Assembly (NCBI GenBank): GCA_934647945.1 | Contig: CAKUFK010000007.1 | Location: 46,567-110,566, forward strand | Direction: 5' to 3' | Source of the DNA: an uncultured Eubacteriales bacterium | GTDB lineage: Bacteria; Bacillota; Clostridia; Oscillospirales; Acutalibacteraceae | Length of the DNA: 64,000 nt | Shown here: positions 1 through 7,591 of the stretch, in pieces | How positions within the stretch are numbered: the stretch's first letter is position 1 | How the letters are laid out: each line of letters begins with the position of its first letter | Program-made: the position numbers and the translations under genes | The notes under the pieces: generated by a model | Database searches by the model: none | What the model was told of the DNA's origin: nothing | Seen by the model: only the letters and a program-made list of their open reading frames with translations

Positions 1-930
1 GGAAAGCAGTTTCAAAATCCCCAGCATCAGCAACAGGTCGAGCAGTACATTCACCATAAAGAGGGCGGAGAGGGCGGCGCCCATCCCGATGTTCGCCCGC
101 ATGAAGGCGTAGTTGTAAATTTCGCTCGCGATACTGGAGGCCAGGAACAGATCCACGAAGCTGTATACCACCACGAAGGTGGTGACGTTGCCCAGCATGG
201 GGAAAGTCACCTTCCAGAAGGTCTCGTACGACGTGGCCCCTTCAATCTGCGCCACCTCATACAGGCTGCGGTTGATGGACTGGAGACCGGCCAGGAAGAT
301 CAGGATCTGCACGCCGCAGCCCGAGGCAACCTGAAAAATACCGGAAACCGCGCCGCCCACATACTCCGTCACCGCCTCGGGGAAAAAGGAGCTTTCCCGC
401 AGCGCATCCATCAGGAACCCGCTCGAGAAGAAGGTATCGATGGAGAAATCCGCCATACTGGTGCCGCTGGTGACCGCGAGGAGCTTCTGCACGATATCGA
501 GACCGGTGACGATCGGCAGAAAGAAGATCACCCGCACTACGCTGCGGCCCTTGAACTCGGCGTTGAGAAGGATGGCCGCAAACAGGGAAAACACCAGCAT
601 GACCGGTGCGCTGACCAGGATGCGGGCATTCTCCTCGACAAACACCCGCAGGAATTGCTGTCCCTGCGAGCTCAGCTCGGTCCGGAACAGCGCAATGTAG
701 TTATCGAGACCGTTGAACGCCAGATTCATCCCGCCTTGGTCGGCCACCGTCACCTTGGAAAAGGAATATTCCACCGTGTGAAAAACCGGCAAGGCGAAAA
801 ACAGGAGAAATCCGATCATCCACGGCAGCAAAAAGACGAATGCGTGGACCTTCCGCATGGTCTGAAAGTTCAGACGGGAGCGTCCCGCGCGAAGAGCATT
901 TACAGGCTTTTTTCTGTTCCCCATACTCAT
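1..930 (-). CDS. Sugar ABC transporter permease, MalF/UgpA type (3' end beyond window)
   Basis: This is an inner-membrane permease subunit of a CUT1-type carbohydrate importer. Reading from ATG 930 gives 310 codons with no stop before the window edge, so the C-terminus is missing. A basic N-terminus is followed by a first membrane segment (FVFLLPWMIGFLLFF) and further hydrophobic segments. Near residue 240 it carries the EAA-loop signature (EVAQIEGATS ... FPMLG) that contacts the ATPase. An AAGGGTGA ribosome site precedes the start. It lies 64 bases downstream of the DUF5696 gene and probably ends the same long operon, making a second permease set with genes beyond the edge. The sugar is unknown. 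Confidence 0.85.
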   Translation of the reverse strand, partial: MSMGNRKKPVNALRAGRSRLNFQTMRKVHAFVFLLPWMIGFLLFFALPVFHTVEYSFSKVTVADQGGMNLAFNGLDNYIALFRTELSSQGQQFLRVFVEENARILVSAPVMLVFSLFAAILLNAEFKGRSVVRVIFFLPIVTGLDIVQKLLAVTSGTSMADFSIDTFFSSGFLMDALRESSFFPEAVTEYVGGAVSGIFQVASGCGVQILIFLAGLQSINRSLYEVAQIEGATSYETFWKVTFPMLGNVTTFVVVYSFVDLFLASSIASEIYNYAFMRANIGMGAALSALFMVNVLLDLLLMLGILKLLS

Positions 931-994
931 GACTCACCCTTTCGCACCCTTGGGGTCGGCTGTTTGAAACGGGGCTCCTCCCGTTTTCTCCGGT

Positions 995-3613
995 TTACGG
1001 CATGGCCCCCGCGGGGAGGATCGCATACCCGTACGGCTCCACTTCCCTGGATCCCACGGTCACGCCGTAGGCATTGTAGTTGACCAGCACCCGTACCCCG
1101 CCGCGGTAGGTCGTCATATGGACGCCCGGGGCAAAAGTCTCGTGGCCGGCGATCTCCTTGGTCCCGATCTCTGCAAAGACCTGCCGATAGGTTTCGTAGA
1201 GCTCCCGGATGGCGGGACTGACCGTGTCGTAATTCGACGCGGTATACGCGGAGATACGCGCTTCCATCAGGATATCCGGCTTCTCGGCAAAAACGGAGAA
1301 TTTCGGGATGGAGCCCAGCTCCAGCGCCTGGAGGAGGAAGGTTTCCGGGGAGGACCAGCCGCCGTTGACATCCAGCGTGGTATACTCGGTCAAGCCATTC
1401 ATCACCAGCTGGCGGAAGGGAACCGACGTGTAGGATACGCCATAGTCGCTGGATTCCCGTGAGACGTTCAGGGAATAAGCTGCATACGCCAGCTTATCGG
1501 CGTTCGGATTATCCAGCGCCAGCGTCTTGCGGCTGGCCAGTTTTTCGAGATTGGGGAGCACAACGCCACGATTGGCCCGGACGGGGTCCACCACGTCGCC
1601 GTCCCGATAGTTGCCGTAAAACTGGTTCCCGAAATCCGTCAAGGCGATATTGGGATACGCCTCCGCGTCCTTCAGAAAGCCGTCCACGACGGCGGAGAGA
1701 TAGCGCGGATGGATCAGGTAGTACAGGGAATATTCGTAAGGGGTATAGAAGGAGCCGTCCGGACTCCACATGTCGTTGAATGCGCTGCGCCAGTCCGACG
1801 CGCCCCCGAATCCAGTGAGATAAAAGCGTTTGTCGTTGAACAGGGTCCCTTTGCGGTATACCCGCATCAGGCTCGCTTCCATGAACACCTCGTTTCCGGG
1901 CGAGGAGCGCGCGAGCAGCTCCTCGAGATCCGCTCTGGAGCCGTTGGCCGCCACCAGATCCGCTTTGTTGCCGACGGTGTTCATCCGGCCCCCGTTGAGG
2001 CCGTATTGGTAATTGGCCACCAGCGGGATGCCCTGCAGGTCATTCAGGATCTCCAGCGCCTGCCGGTAGGTGGTCATGGAAACGGTGGCATCATAGGGGA
2101 TCCCCATGAATTTATCCCAGACGGTGAAGGCCCCCGCCATCTGGAGGAACAGCTTGGGCCGGTCATCGTACGACACGTCGAGCCCATAAGCGTCGATGAG
2201 CTGCTGCCGATAGTCCCGGGCAAACGCATAATAGCTGGCGTCCTGCGTGTAAAACCGATAGCGCACGGTGAAGTCGAAATCGATCGGGCCGGTGGTTTCA
2301 AGATGGCTGGCTTTGTCCTCGGCATAGGGGCCGTAGAGGTTCACCATGGAGTACTGCATAGTGTCGGCGGAGGCGTAGACGGCATTGTAAAGGCCGCCTG
2401 ATCCGTCCCCGGCGCCGCTTTTGAGGCTGACGGAGATATCGGCCAGCTCAGCCCCGCTGTCGATGATCGCCAGGAACCCGGACGAGCGGCCCTGTTCATC
2501 CAGGCCGTAGAGGCCGAAGACCGGCATGGTGACGGGCTCCTCAAAATCGGATTTCTGAAATTTGGTCTCAAAGAGGTCGTTGCCGTAAACCGCGCGGCTG
2601 TATGCCGGATAGGCGCCGTTGAAGGAATCCATGGCAATCAGCATACCCGCCCCGTCCGGGACAAAGATATAACCGTCGTTCTCCTCCTCCGCCCGGCAGT
2701 CAAATGCGGGAAAGACGCTGATCCGCTGGAGGGTATAAAAATCGTTGCCGTTTTTCTGTTCATATACCGGGATATTGACGGCCAGCTCGCCGTTTTGGAA
2801 GGTGATCTCCATGTATACCGTGAAGGCGGCCGGTTCCTTGAACTCGGTGGCAATGCCGTACATGTCGTTATCCTCCACCAGCTCCTCGGAGGTATAATGG
2901 ATCGCTTTGGTGAATTCCACCAGCGATTTGACGACCGAGGCGGGAGGCAGGCCGGAGGATTTGCTGTAATAGTAGCCCTTTGTGGCGTCTTTGGCGTAAA
3001 ACGCTTTGAGCGCCCGGCTGTACAGTGCGGACTGTTCCGCAGTGACGGCTCCTTGTTCGGTCAGGGCCGCCAGCCGGCCGGCGAAAATCTCTTCATACCG
3101 GTCGACCGAGATATAGCGGGGGATGTATTCATACAAGCGATAAATGTCCGTCTCCTGAAAGTCAAACTGGATCCGCACGCCGTTTTTGATCCGTTTGAGG
3201 GAATACCACTGGTTGGAGATGGAGTTGGTATAGGCATCCCATTCATAGGAGGTCTGATCCTTGCTCAAAAACCGGATTGTCAGCGGCGATTTGGCGGCGG
3301 CCGGCGCCACAGGGTCGGTATACAGGGAATGGAAGGTGCGCCCCGCCGCCTCGTCCGTGATCTGTACGTCCAGGGTCTGCGTGTCAATCGCCACCCGGTA
3401 CCCGCCCTCCCGTGCGATCTCCACCAGTCCGTCCTCGAGTCCGATGTCCCCGGTTTCGGGAGACAGGGACCTAAGGGAGGGGGAAGCGATGGTTTCCGCC
3501 CGGACACAGGCACGCACGATGTGGATCGTCACGGGATAAATCAGCAGGATCACCGCCAGCGCCGCCGCCACCTTGACGACCGACACCCGCCGCAGCCTTT
3601 TCCGCATACTCAT
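995..3613 (-). CDS. DUF5696 domain-containing membrane-anchored protein
   Basis: An 872-residue protein with one N-terminal membrane segment (about residues 15-32, AAALAVILLIYPVTI) and a large extracytoplasmic part. It resembles the DUF5696 proteins that clostridia and Paenibacillus encode beside CUT1 sugar transporters. No catalytic motif is evident; the C-terminal half is rich in aromatic and acidic residues, as in glycan-binding or glycosidase-like folds. An ATG at 3619 directly abuts AAAGGA with no spacing, so the next ATG at 3613, six bases from AGGA, is preferred. The gene lies between a Yip1-like gene and a permease on the same strand, suggesting an accessory surface role in glycan handling. 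Function is unproven. Confidence 0.75.
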   Translation of the reverse strand: MSMRKRLRRVSVVKVAAALAVILLIYPVTIHIVRACVRAETIASPSLRSLSPETGDIGLEDGLVEIAREGGYRVAIDTQTLDVQITDEAAGRTFHSLYTDPVAPAAAKSPLTIRFLSKDQTSYEWDAYTNSISNQWYSLKRIKNGVRIQFDFQETDIYRLYEYIPRYISVDRYEEIFAGRLAALTEQGAVTAEQSALYSRALKAFYAKDATKGYYYSKSSGLPPASVVKSLVEFTKAIHYTSEELVEDNDMYGIATEFKEPAAFTVYMEITFQNGELAVNIPVYEQKNGNDFYTLQRISVFPAFDCRAEEENDGYIFVPDGAGMLIAMDSFNGAYPAYSRAVYGNDLFETKFQKSDFEEPVTMPVFGLYGLDEQGRSSGFLAIIDSGAELADISVSLKSGAGDGSGGLYNAVYASADTMQYSMVNLYGPYAEDKASHLETTGPIDFDFTVRYRFYTQDASYYAFARDYRQQLIDAYGLDVSYDDRPKLFLQMAGAFTVWDKFMGIPYDATVSMTTYRQALEILNDLQGIPLVANYQYGLNGGRMNTVGNKADLVAANGSRADLEELLARSSPGNEVFMEASLMRVYRKGTLFNDKRFYLTGFGGASDWRSAFNDMWSPDGSFYTPYEYSLYYLIHPRYLSAVVDGFLKDAEAYPNIALTDFGNQFYGNYRDGDVVDPVRANRGVVLPNLEKLASRKTLALDNPNADKLAYAAYSLNVSRESSDYGVSYTSVPFRQLVMNGLTEYTTLDVNGGWSSPETFLLQALELGSIPKFSVFAEKPDILMEARISAYTASNYDTVSPAIRELYETYRQVFAEIGTKEIAGHETFAPGVHMTTYRGGVRVLVNYNAYGVTVGSREVEPYGYAILPAGAMP

Positions 3614-3711
3614 GATCATTCCTTTCCATCATGCTGCAGGACCGCGCCCGCCGGCCGTCCGGGGCCGGAGTGCCCATCCTGCCGTTGGGAGAGGCCCTCT
3701 CTTCCCAACCG

Positions 3712-4335
3712 TTACCTCCTGTTCAGCAATTCCAACGCCACGGTGGAAAAGAATCCGACCAGCTTGCCCATGATCTGCAGATACAGCATGCCGATAAACA
3801 GGATTACCAACGCGGCGGCGGCCGTGGCCAGAATGGTCAGGACGTTTTTCGCCGGCAGATATTCATGCACGACACAGAGGCCGCAGAATGTCAGGAAGCA
3901 GAACAGCACCATACCGAAGCCGCCGATGACGTTTAGGATCGCGAGTTCCTCTTTGACGACGACATTGGACAGGGCCGTGTACAGGACGTCGGTAATCAGC
4001 TTGGGAAACAGTGCGTAGGCCAGCACCATTAGGACGTCGCCCATTTTCCCGTTGCCGTCGAACAGGGTGGTCACGCTCCAATTGGAGAGCGAAAAAAGCA
4101 AAAACGGGAACAGGGAAAATGCGAACACCACCAGATTGTTGGTGCCGTAAGGATCGGCGCCCACCAGCATGCCGGAATAGTAAGTTTTGAGGATCTGCAC
4201 CACGCCGTACAGCAGATACAGCAGGCCGATCAGCACCCAGTTTTTCCGGCGATGGAAGCGAAGCTCATAAAACCCATTGAACGGGTGGAACAGGGTGTAG
4301 AACAGGTAGCGGGTATCCTCCCAAAGCGCTTTCAC
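3712..4335 (-). CDS. Yip1-family integral membrane protein
   Basis: A 207-residue protein with about five membrane segments and an N-terminal LFYTLFHPFNGFYELRF motif typical of bacterial Yip1-domain proteins. It starts at GTG, and the GTGA overlaps the TGA of the upstream NHL-repeat gene, implying translational coupling. Yip1-like, NHL-repeat and DUF5696 genes recur together beside sugar ABC transporters in clostridia. The molecular role is unknown; it may help assemble or anchor the surface proteins of this cluster. Confidence 0.75.
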   Translation of the reverse strand: MKALWEDTRYLFYTLFHPFNGFYELRFHRRKNWVLIGLLYLLYGVVQILKTYYSGMLVGADPYGTNNLVVFAFSLFPFLLFSLSNWSVTTLFDGNGKMGDVLMVLAYALFPKLITDVLYTALSNVVVKEELAILNVIGGFGMVLFCFLTFCGLCVVHEYLPAKNVLTILATAAAALVILFIGMLYLQIMGKLVGFFSTVALELLNRR

Positions 4336-5774
4336 CCCACTCCCCCCTTCCGTCTGGCATAGCGGATCTCGGTGTAGATGAAAACGGCCGCCAAGAGGAG
4401 GAAGGCCGCGACAAACCAGCCGAAGTACCGCTGAATCACCGTCTCTCGATAGCCCTGGAAGGCCTGGGAATACCCTTCGTCGTCCTTAGCCAGCTTGTAG
4501 TAATACACCGCCTGGGAAAAATCACGTTCCATCAGATAATTGCGGCCGATCCCGGAATAGCCGGCATAGAAGTTGGCATTGTGGGAAAGCGCCGTCTGGT
4601 AAAGCTCGGTCGCCCGATCCCATTCCCCTTTGTTGTAGCTCTCCACCGCCATGAGCGCCGAGCGCCCGAAATCGGTGGCCATATACACCATCACCAAGCC
4701 CCGTTCCCGGTCGCCCACCAGCAGGTCATACCCGTTCCAGGCCAGCGACGACGCTTCGGCCAGATCCCCTTTCATATAGCCGAGCCCTGAGAAGATGGTG
4801 ATGAGATACCCGTCGAAATCATAGACGAACACCCGGCCATTCTGCCTGTCCAGCACGGCATAGTCGCCGAAATCAGTCGTCGCCACATCGGTGAACACGC
4901 TGCTCGTCTCACTGTTCTCGAAATACTGTGGCACATCGCCGACCAATTTATCGTAGCCCTCCGCCCGGATAACGTTATCGCCTTTGGCATTGAAGCGGAA
5001 CACCTTTTCCTCGGACGAGGTGTCGCCGGTGACGGCGAAAACAAAGCCGTCCCCATCCAGATCGACCCCGCCGAAGGAGGGCGCATACGCCTTGGCCATC
5101 TGCTTTTTCTGCTCGTCGGTGGCTAGGGAGCGCCAGAAATACTCGATCAGGTTGATTTTGGGCTTGTTCAGCCCCAGGTAACGTGAAAACCCGCCGTCGG
5201 GATTGAGCTCCACGATCCCCTCATGGGAATTCTGCACCACGATGTACAGGCGGCCGATCGTATCCACCGCGATTCGATAGGGTGCGAACTGGGTATCGCC
5301 GGTCATATTCTCCGGTCTTCCCAGGCTGCGCTTGAGCGCGTAGGTCTCCCCGTCGAGGACGAACACCTTTTGTGCCGCGGGATCCGCGATGTAGAGCTCG
5401 CCCAGCGTCTCGCTGAAGCAGACCCCCTTCGGGCCGGCCAGCGGGCAGCCGCCCGCCTCCTCGCTCCCGCTTTGGATCGTAACGACGTGGGTAAAGGTCT
5501 CCGAATCGAAAACGTGGATCTGGGCGCCCAGGGCGTCCGCCACGTACAGCCTGCCGCCGCCGACCACCAGGTCGTCCACCGACCGCAGGACGGTCCCCTC
5601 CGGCAGGTCGCCGGAATCAAGCGTCCGGGCCAGGTCGAAGCCCGGGACGCTTGCGACGATGCCGTTCGGGCCGTAGGTGTAATTGTATTGGTCCGTCTTA
5701 TCCGCCAGGGCCGTCAAGGGCGACAGTGCCGCCAGGACCAACGCGGCCAACGCCGCCAACCACTTTTTTGTCAT
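4332..5774 (-). CDS. Secreted NHL-repeat/TPR protein with C-terminal membrane anchor
   Basis: A 480-residue protein. An N-terminal signal peptide (MTKKWLAALAALVLAALS ... ALA) is followed by NHL-type beta-propeller repeats (for example DDLVVGGGRLYVADALGA, GELYIADPAAQKVFVLDG and RIAVDTIGRLYIVVQN). About residues 370-440 look like TPR (SYNKGEWDRATELYQTAL, DFSQAVYYYKLAK). A membrane helix (FVAAFLLLAAVFIYT) with a basic tail ends the protein. The start at 5774 is chosen because it gives the signal peptide; upstream in-frame sequence has no such character. It lies between the permease pair and the Yip1 gene. The propeller probably binds a ligand or partner outside the membrane; no enzyme motif is seen. 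Confidence 0.8.
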   Translation of the reverse strand: MTKKWLAALAALVLAALSPLTALADKTDQYNYTYGPNGIVASVPGFDLARTLDSGDLPEGTVLRSVDDLVVGGGRLYVADALGAQIHVFDSETFTHVVTIQSGSEEAGGCPLAGPKGVCFSETLGELYIADPAAQKVFVLDGETYALKRSLGRPENMTGDTQFAPYRIAVDTIGRLYIVVQNSHEGIVELNPDGGFSRYLGLNKPKINLIEYFWRSLATDEQKKQMAKAYAPSFGGVDLDGDGFVFAVTGDTSSEEKVFRFNAKGDNVIRAEGYDKLVGDVPQYFENSETSSVFTDVATTDFGDYAVLDRQNGRVFVYDFDGYLITIFSGLGYMKGDLAEASSLAWNGYDLLVGDRERGLVMVYMATDFGRSALMAVESYNKGEWDRATELYQTALSHNANFYAGYSGIGRNYLMERDFSQAVYYYKLAKDDEGYSQAFQGYRETVIQRYFGWFVAAFLLLAAVFIYTEIRYARRKGGVG

Positions 5775-5823
5775 ACCCCACCCACTCTTCTCCTGAAGTC
5801 GGCCGGATGCCGTTTCTCTGCCC

Positions 5824-6699
5824 TCACTTGATGCCGGCGTTGGCCATCGTTTCCACGACCTTGCTCTGAGAGACCACAAACACCAGCACCGGGACCGTCA
5901 ACATGATCAGGGAGACCGCTCCCGCCATGCCGGTGCGGACCACGCCCGCCGTCACGATCTGGGAGATGGCGTAGGACACCGGCTTGAGCTTTTCGGTATA
6001 GATGTACATCCCGCCCGATTCCGCCCAGAAGGTCTGGAAGGAGAGGATAATCAGCGTGATCCACGCCGGCTTGGACATCGGCATGATGATCCGCGCGAAG
6101 ATGCTCAGTTCCCCCGCTCCGTCGATTTTCGCGGCTTCCAGGATGGAATCGGGGATCTGGCCCATGAAGTTCCGCATCAGGAACACCCCGAAGGTGGAGC
6201 CGATGGCGGGGATGGTCACGGCGAGATAGGTGTCGACCATGTGCAGCTTGGACATGGTCAGGTAATTGACCAGGCCCGCGGCCGTGGCATTGAACATCAG
6301 GGAATACACGATCACACCGGACATGAATTTGGAGCCCGGAAAACGGTATTTTGCCAGCGGAAAAGCCGCGAGGGAGCCGATGAGCACAGTCCCGGAGGTT
6401 CCCAAGACCGTGATGAAAAAGGTATTGAAAATATAGCGGGAGATCGGCACCCAGGAATCCGCCAGGACCAGGGACAGATCCCGGAAATTGTTGAGCGTCG
6501 GATTTTGGACGAACAGCCGGGGAGGAAAAAGAAACACCTCGTTGAGGGGCTTGAAAGCGTTGTTGGCGATGAACACCATCGGATAGATGCTGAATACCGC
6601 AAACAGCCCCAAAAACAGGGCAAGCAGGATATCCATGCCCAGACTGCGGTTTTTTCGGCGGAATTTGATGTGCCGGTATGCGGCGGCTAGGCTCGGCAA
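5824..6699 (-). CDS. Carbohydrate ABC transporter permease, MalG type
   Basis: A 291-residue permease with six hydrophobic segments and the EAA loop (EAAKIDGAGE ... IIMP) around residues 190-210. The residues LNNFRDL, LAAFPLAKYRF and FLMRNFMGQIPDSI are typical of MalG/AraQ subunits. The start is TTG 6699, nine bases from AAGGGTGG; it lies one base beyond the stop of the upstream permease. It should pair with the MalF-type permease at 6701-7591 to form the channel for the solute-binding proteins upstream. The substrate is unknown, and no ATPase is encoded nearby, so a shared MsmX-like ATPase would be needed. Confidence 0.9.
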   Translation of the reverse strand: MPSLAAAYRHIKFRRKNRSLGMDILLALFLGLFAVFSIYPMVFIANNAFKPLNEVFLFPPRLFVQNPTLNNFRDLSLVLADSWVPISRYIFNTFFITVLGTSGTVLIGSLAAFPLAKYRFPGSKFMSGVIVYSLMFNATAAGLVNYLTMSKLHMVDTYLAVTIPAIGSTFGVFLMRNFMGQIPDSILEAAKIDGAGELSIFARIIMPMSKPAWITLIILSFQTFWAESGGMYIYTEKLKPVSYAISQIVTAGVVRTGMAGAVSLIMLTVPVLVFVVSQSKVVETMANAGIK

Positions 6700-6700
6700 T

Positions 6701-7591
6701 TCATTCGCCCACCCTTCTCAGCAGCTTTTGTACAGCGAGGTTGCAGAACACCATAAGGACAAACAGGATCGTGGCGATGGCGGAGGCGTAGCCCATCTCC
6801 ATACGGGTCACGCCGTAGTCCTGCATGTGGGTAATCAGGGTATGGCCCGCATATTCCACGCTGGGGAATCCCGCCAATTCCATGGAGATCGCCCCCACCG
6901 AAAAGGAGCTGGTGATCTGCATGACCGAACCCAGCATGAGCTGTGGCTTCATGGCCGGCAGGGTGATATGCCACAGCTCCTGCCACCGGTTGGAGACCCC
7001 ATCGATGGCCCCGGCTTCGTAGAGCGAGGTATCCACCGTCTGGAAACCGGCGATGAAGGTCAGAAAGCTTATCCCGAGACTCAGCCAGAGCTGCACGACG
7101 ATGAGGATAGGCATGACATACTCCTTGGTCGCAAACCAAAGGACCGGCTCGTCGATCAGCCCGAGGTTCATCAGGACCGCGTTGGCGTAGCCGCGGGAGT
7201 CGGAGGAGAAGATCAATTTCCAGATCATATAGGCGTTGCCGGATATCGACGGCGCATAGAAGACCAGGGTCAGGAAAGCGCGGACCTTCGGGGAAAAATT
7301 GTTGATGATCCAGGCGAAGCCGAAACACATCAGATAGCTAACCGGCCCCGTCACCACCGCGAAAAACAGGGTGTTTTTCAGGGCAATGAGGAAGACCTCG
7401 TCATGCAAGAACAGGTCGACATAGTTTTTGAAGAACACGAGCTCTGGCCATTCCACCATATTGAAGGAGGTCAGGCTCAGCACCACGCTGGCCAGGACCG
7501 GAAACACGGTAAAAATCAAAAAAATAATGGTAAAAGGGGTCAGCATCAGGTATTTGGCCTTGTGTTCATGCCATGTTCTGCGCAAGGTCAT
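6701..7591 (-). CDS. Sugar ABC transporter permease, MalF/UgpA type
   Basis: A 296-residue permease with six membrane segments (first one MLTPFTIIFLIFTVFPVLAS). The EAA loop reads EAGAIDGVSNRW ... ITLPAMKP near residues 190-215. Its ATG overlaps the stop of the 944-residue solute-binding protein by four bases (ATGA), so translation is probably coupled. Its own 3' end is one base from the MalG-type partner gene. CUT1 family membership is clear from sequence; the transported glycan is inferred only from the adjacent GH2 enzyme. Confidence 0.9.
   Translation of the reverse strand: MTLRRTWHEHKAKYLMLTPFTIIFLIFTVFPVLASVVLSLTSFNMVEWPELVFFKNYVDLFLHDEVFLIALKNTLFFAVVTGPVSYLMCFGFAWIINNFSPKVRAFLTLVFYAPSISGNAYMIWKLIFSSDSRGYANAVLMNLGLIDEPVLWFATKEYVMPILIVVQLWLSLGISFLTFIAGFQTVDTSLYEAGAIDGVSNRWQELWHITLPAMKPQLMLGSVMQITSSFSVGAISMELAGFPSVEYAGHTLITHMQDYGVTRMEMGYASAIATILFVLMVFCNLAVQKLLRRVGE

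Noticed and set aside
2795..4018. 407-codon plus-strand open frame
   Set aside because: It crosses two real minus-strand genes in a reverse frame and has no recognisable motif.
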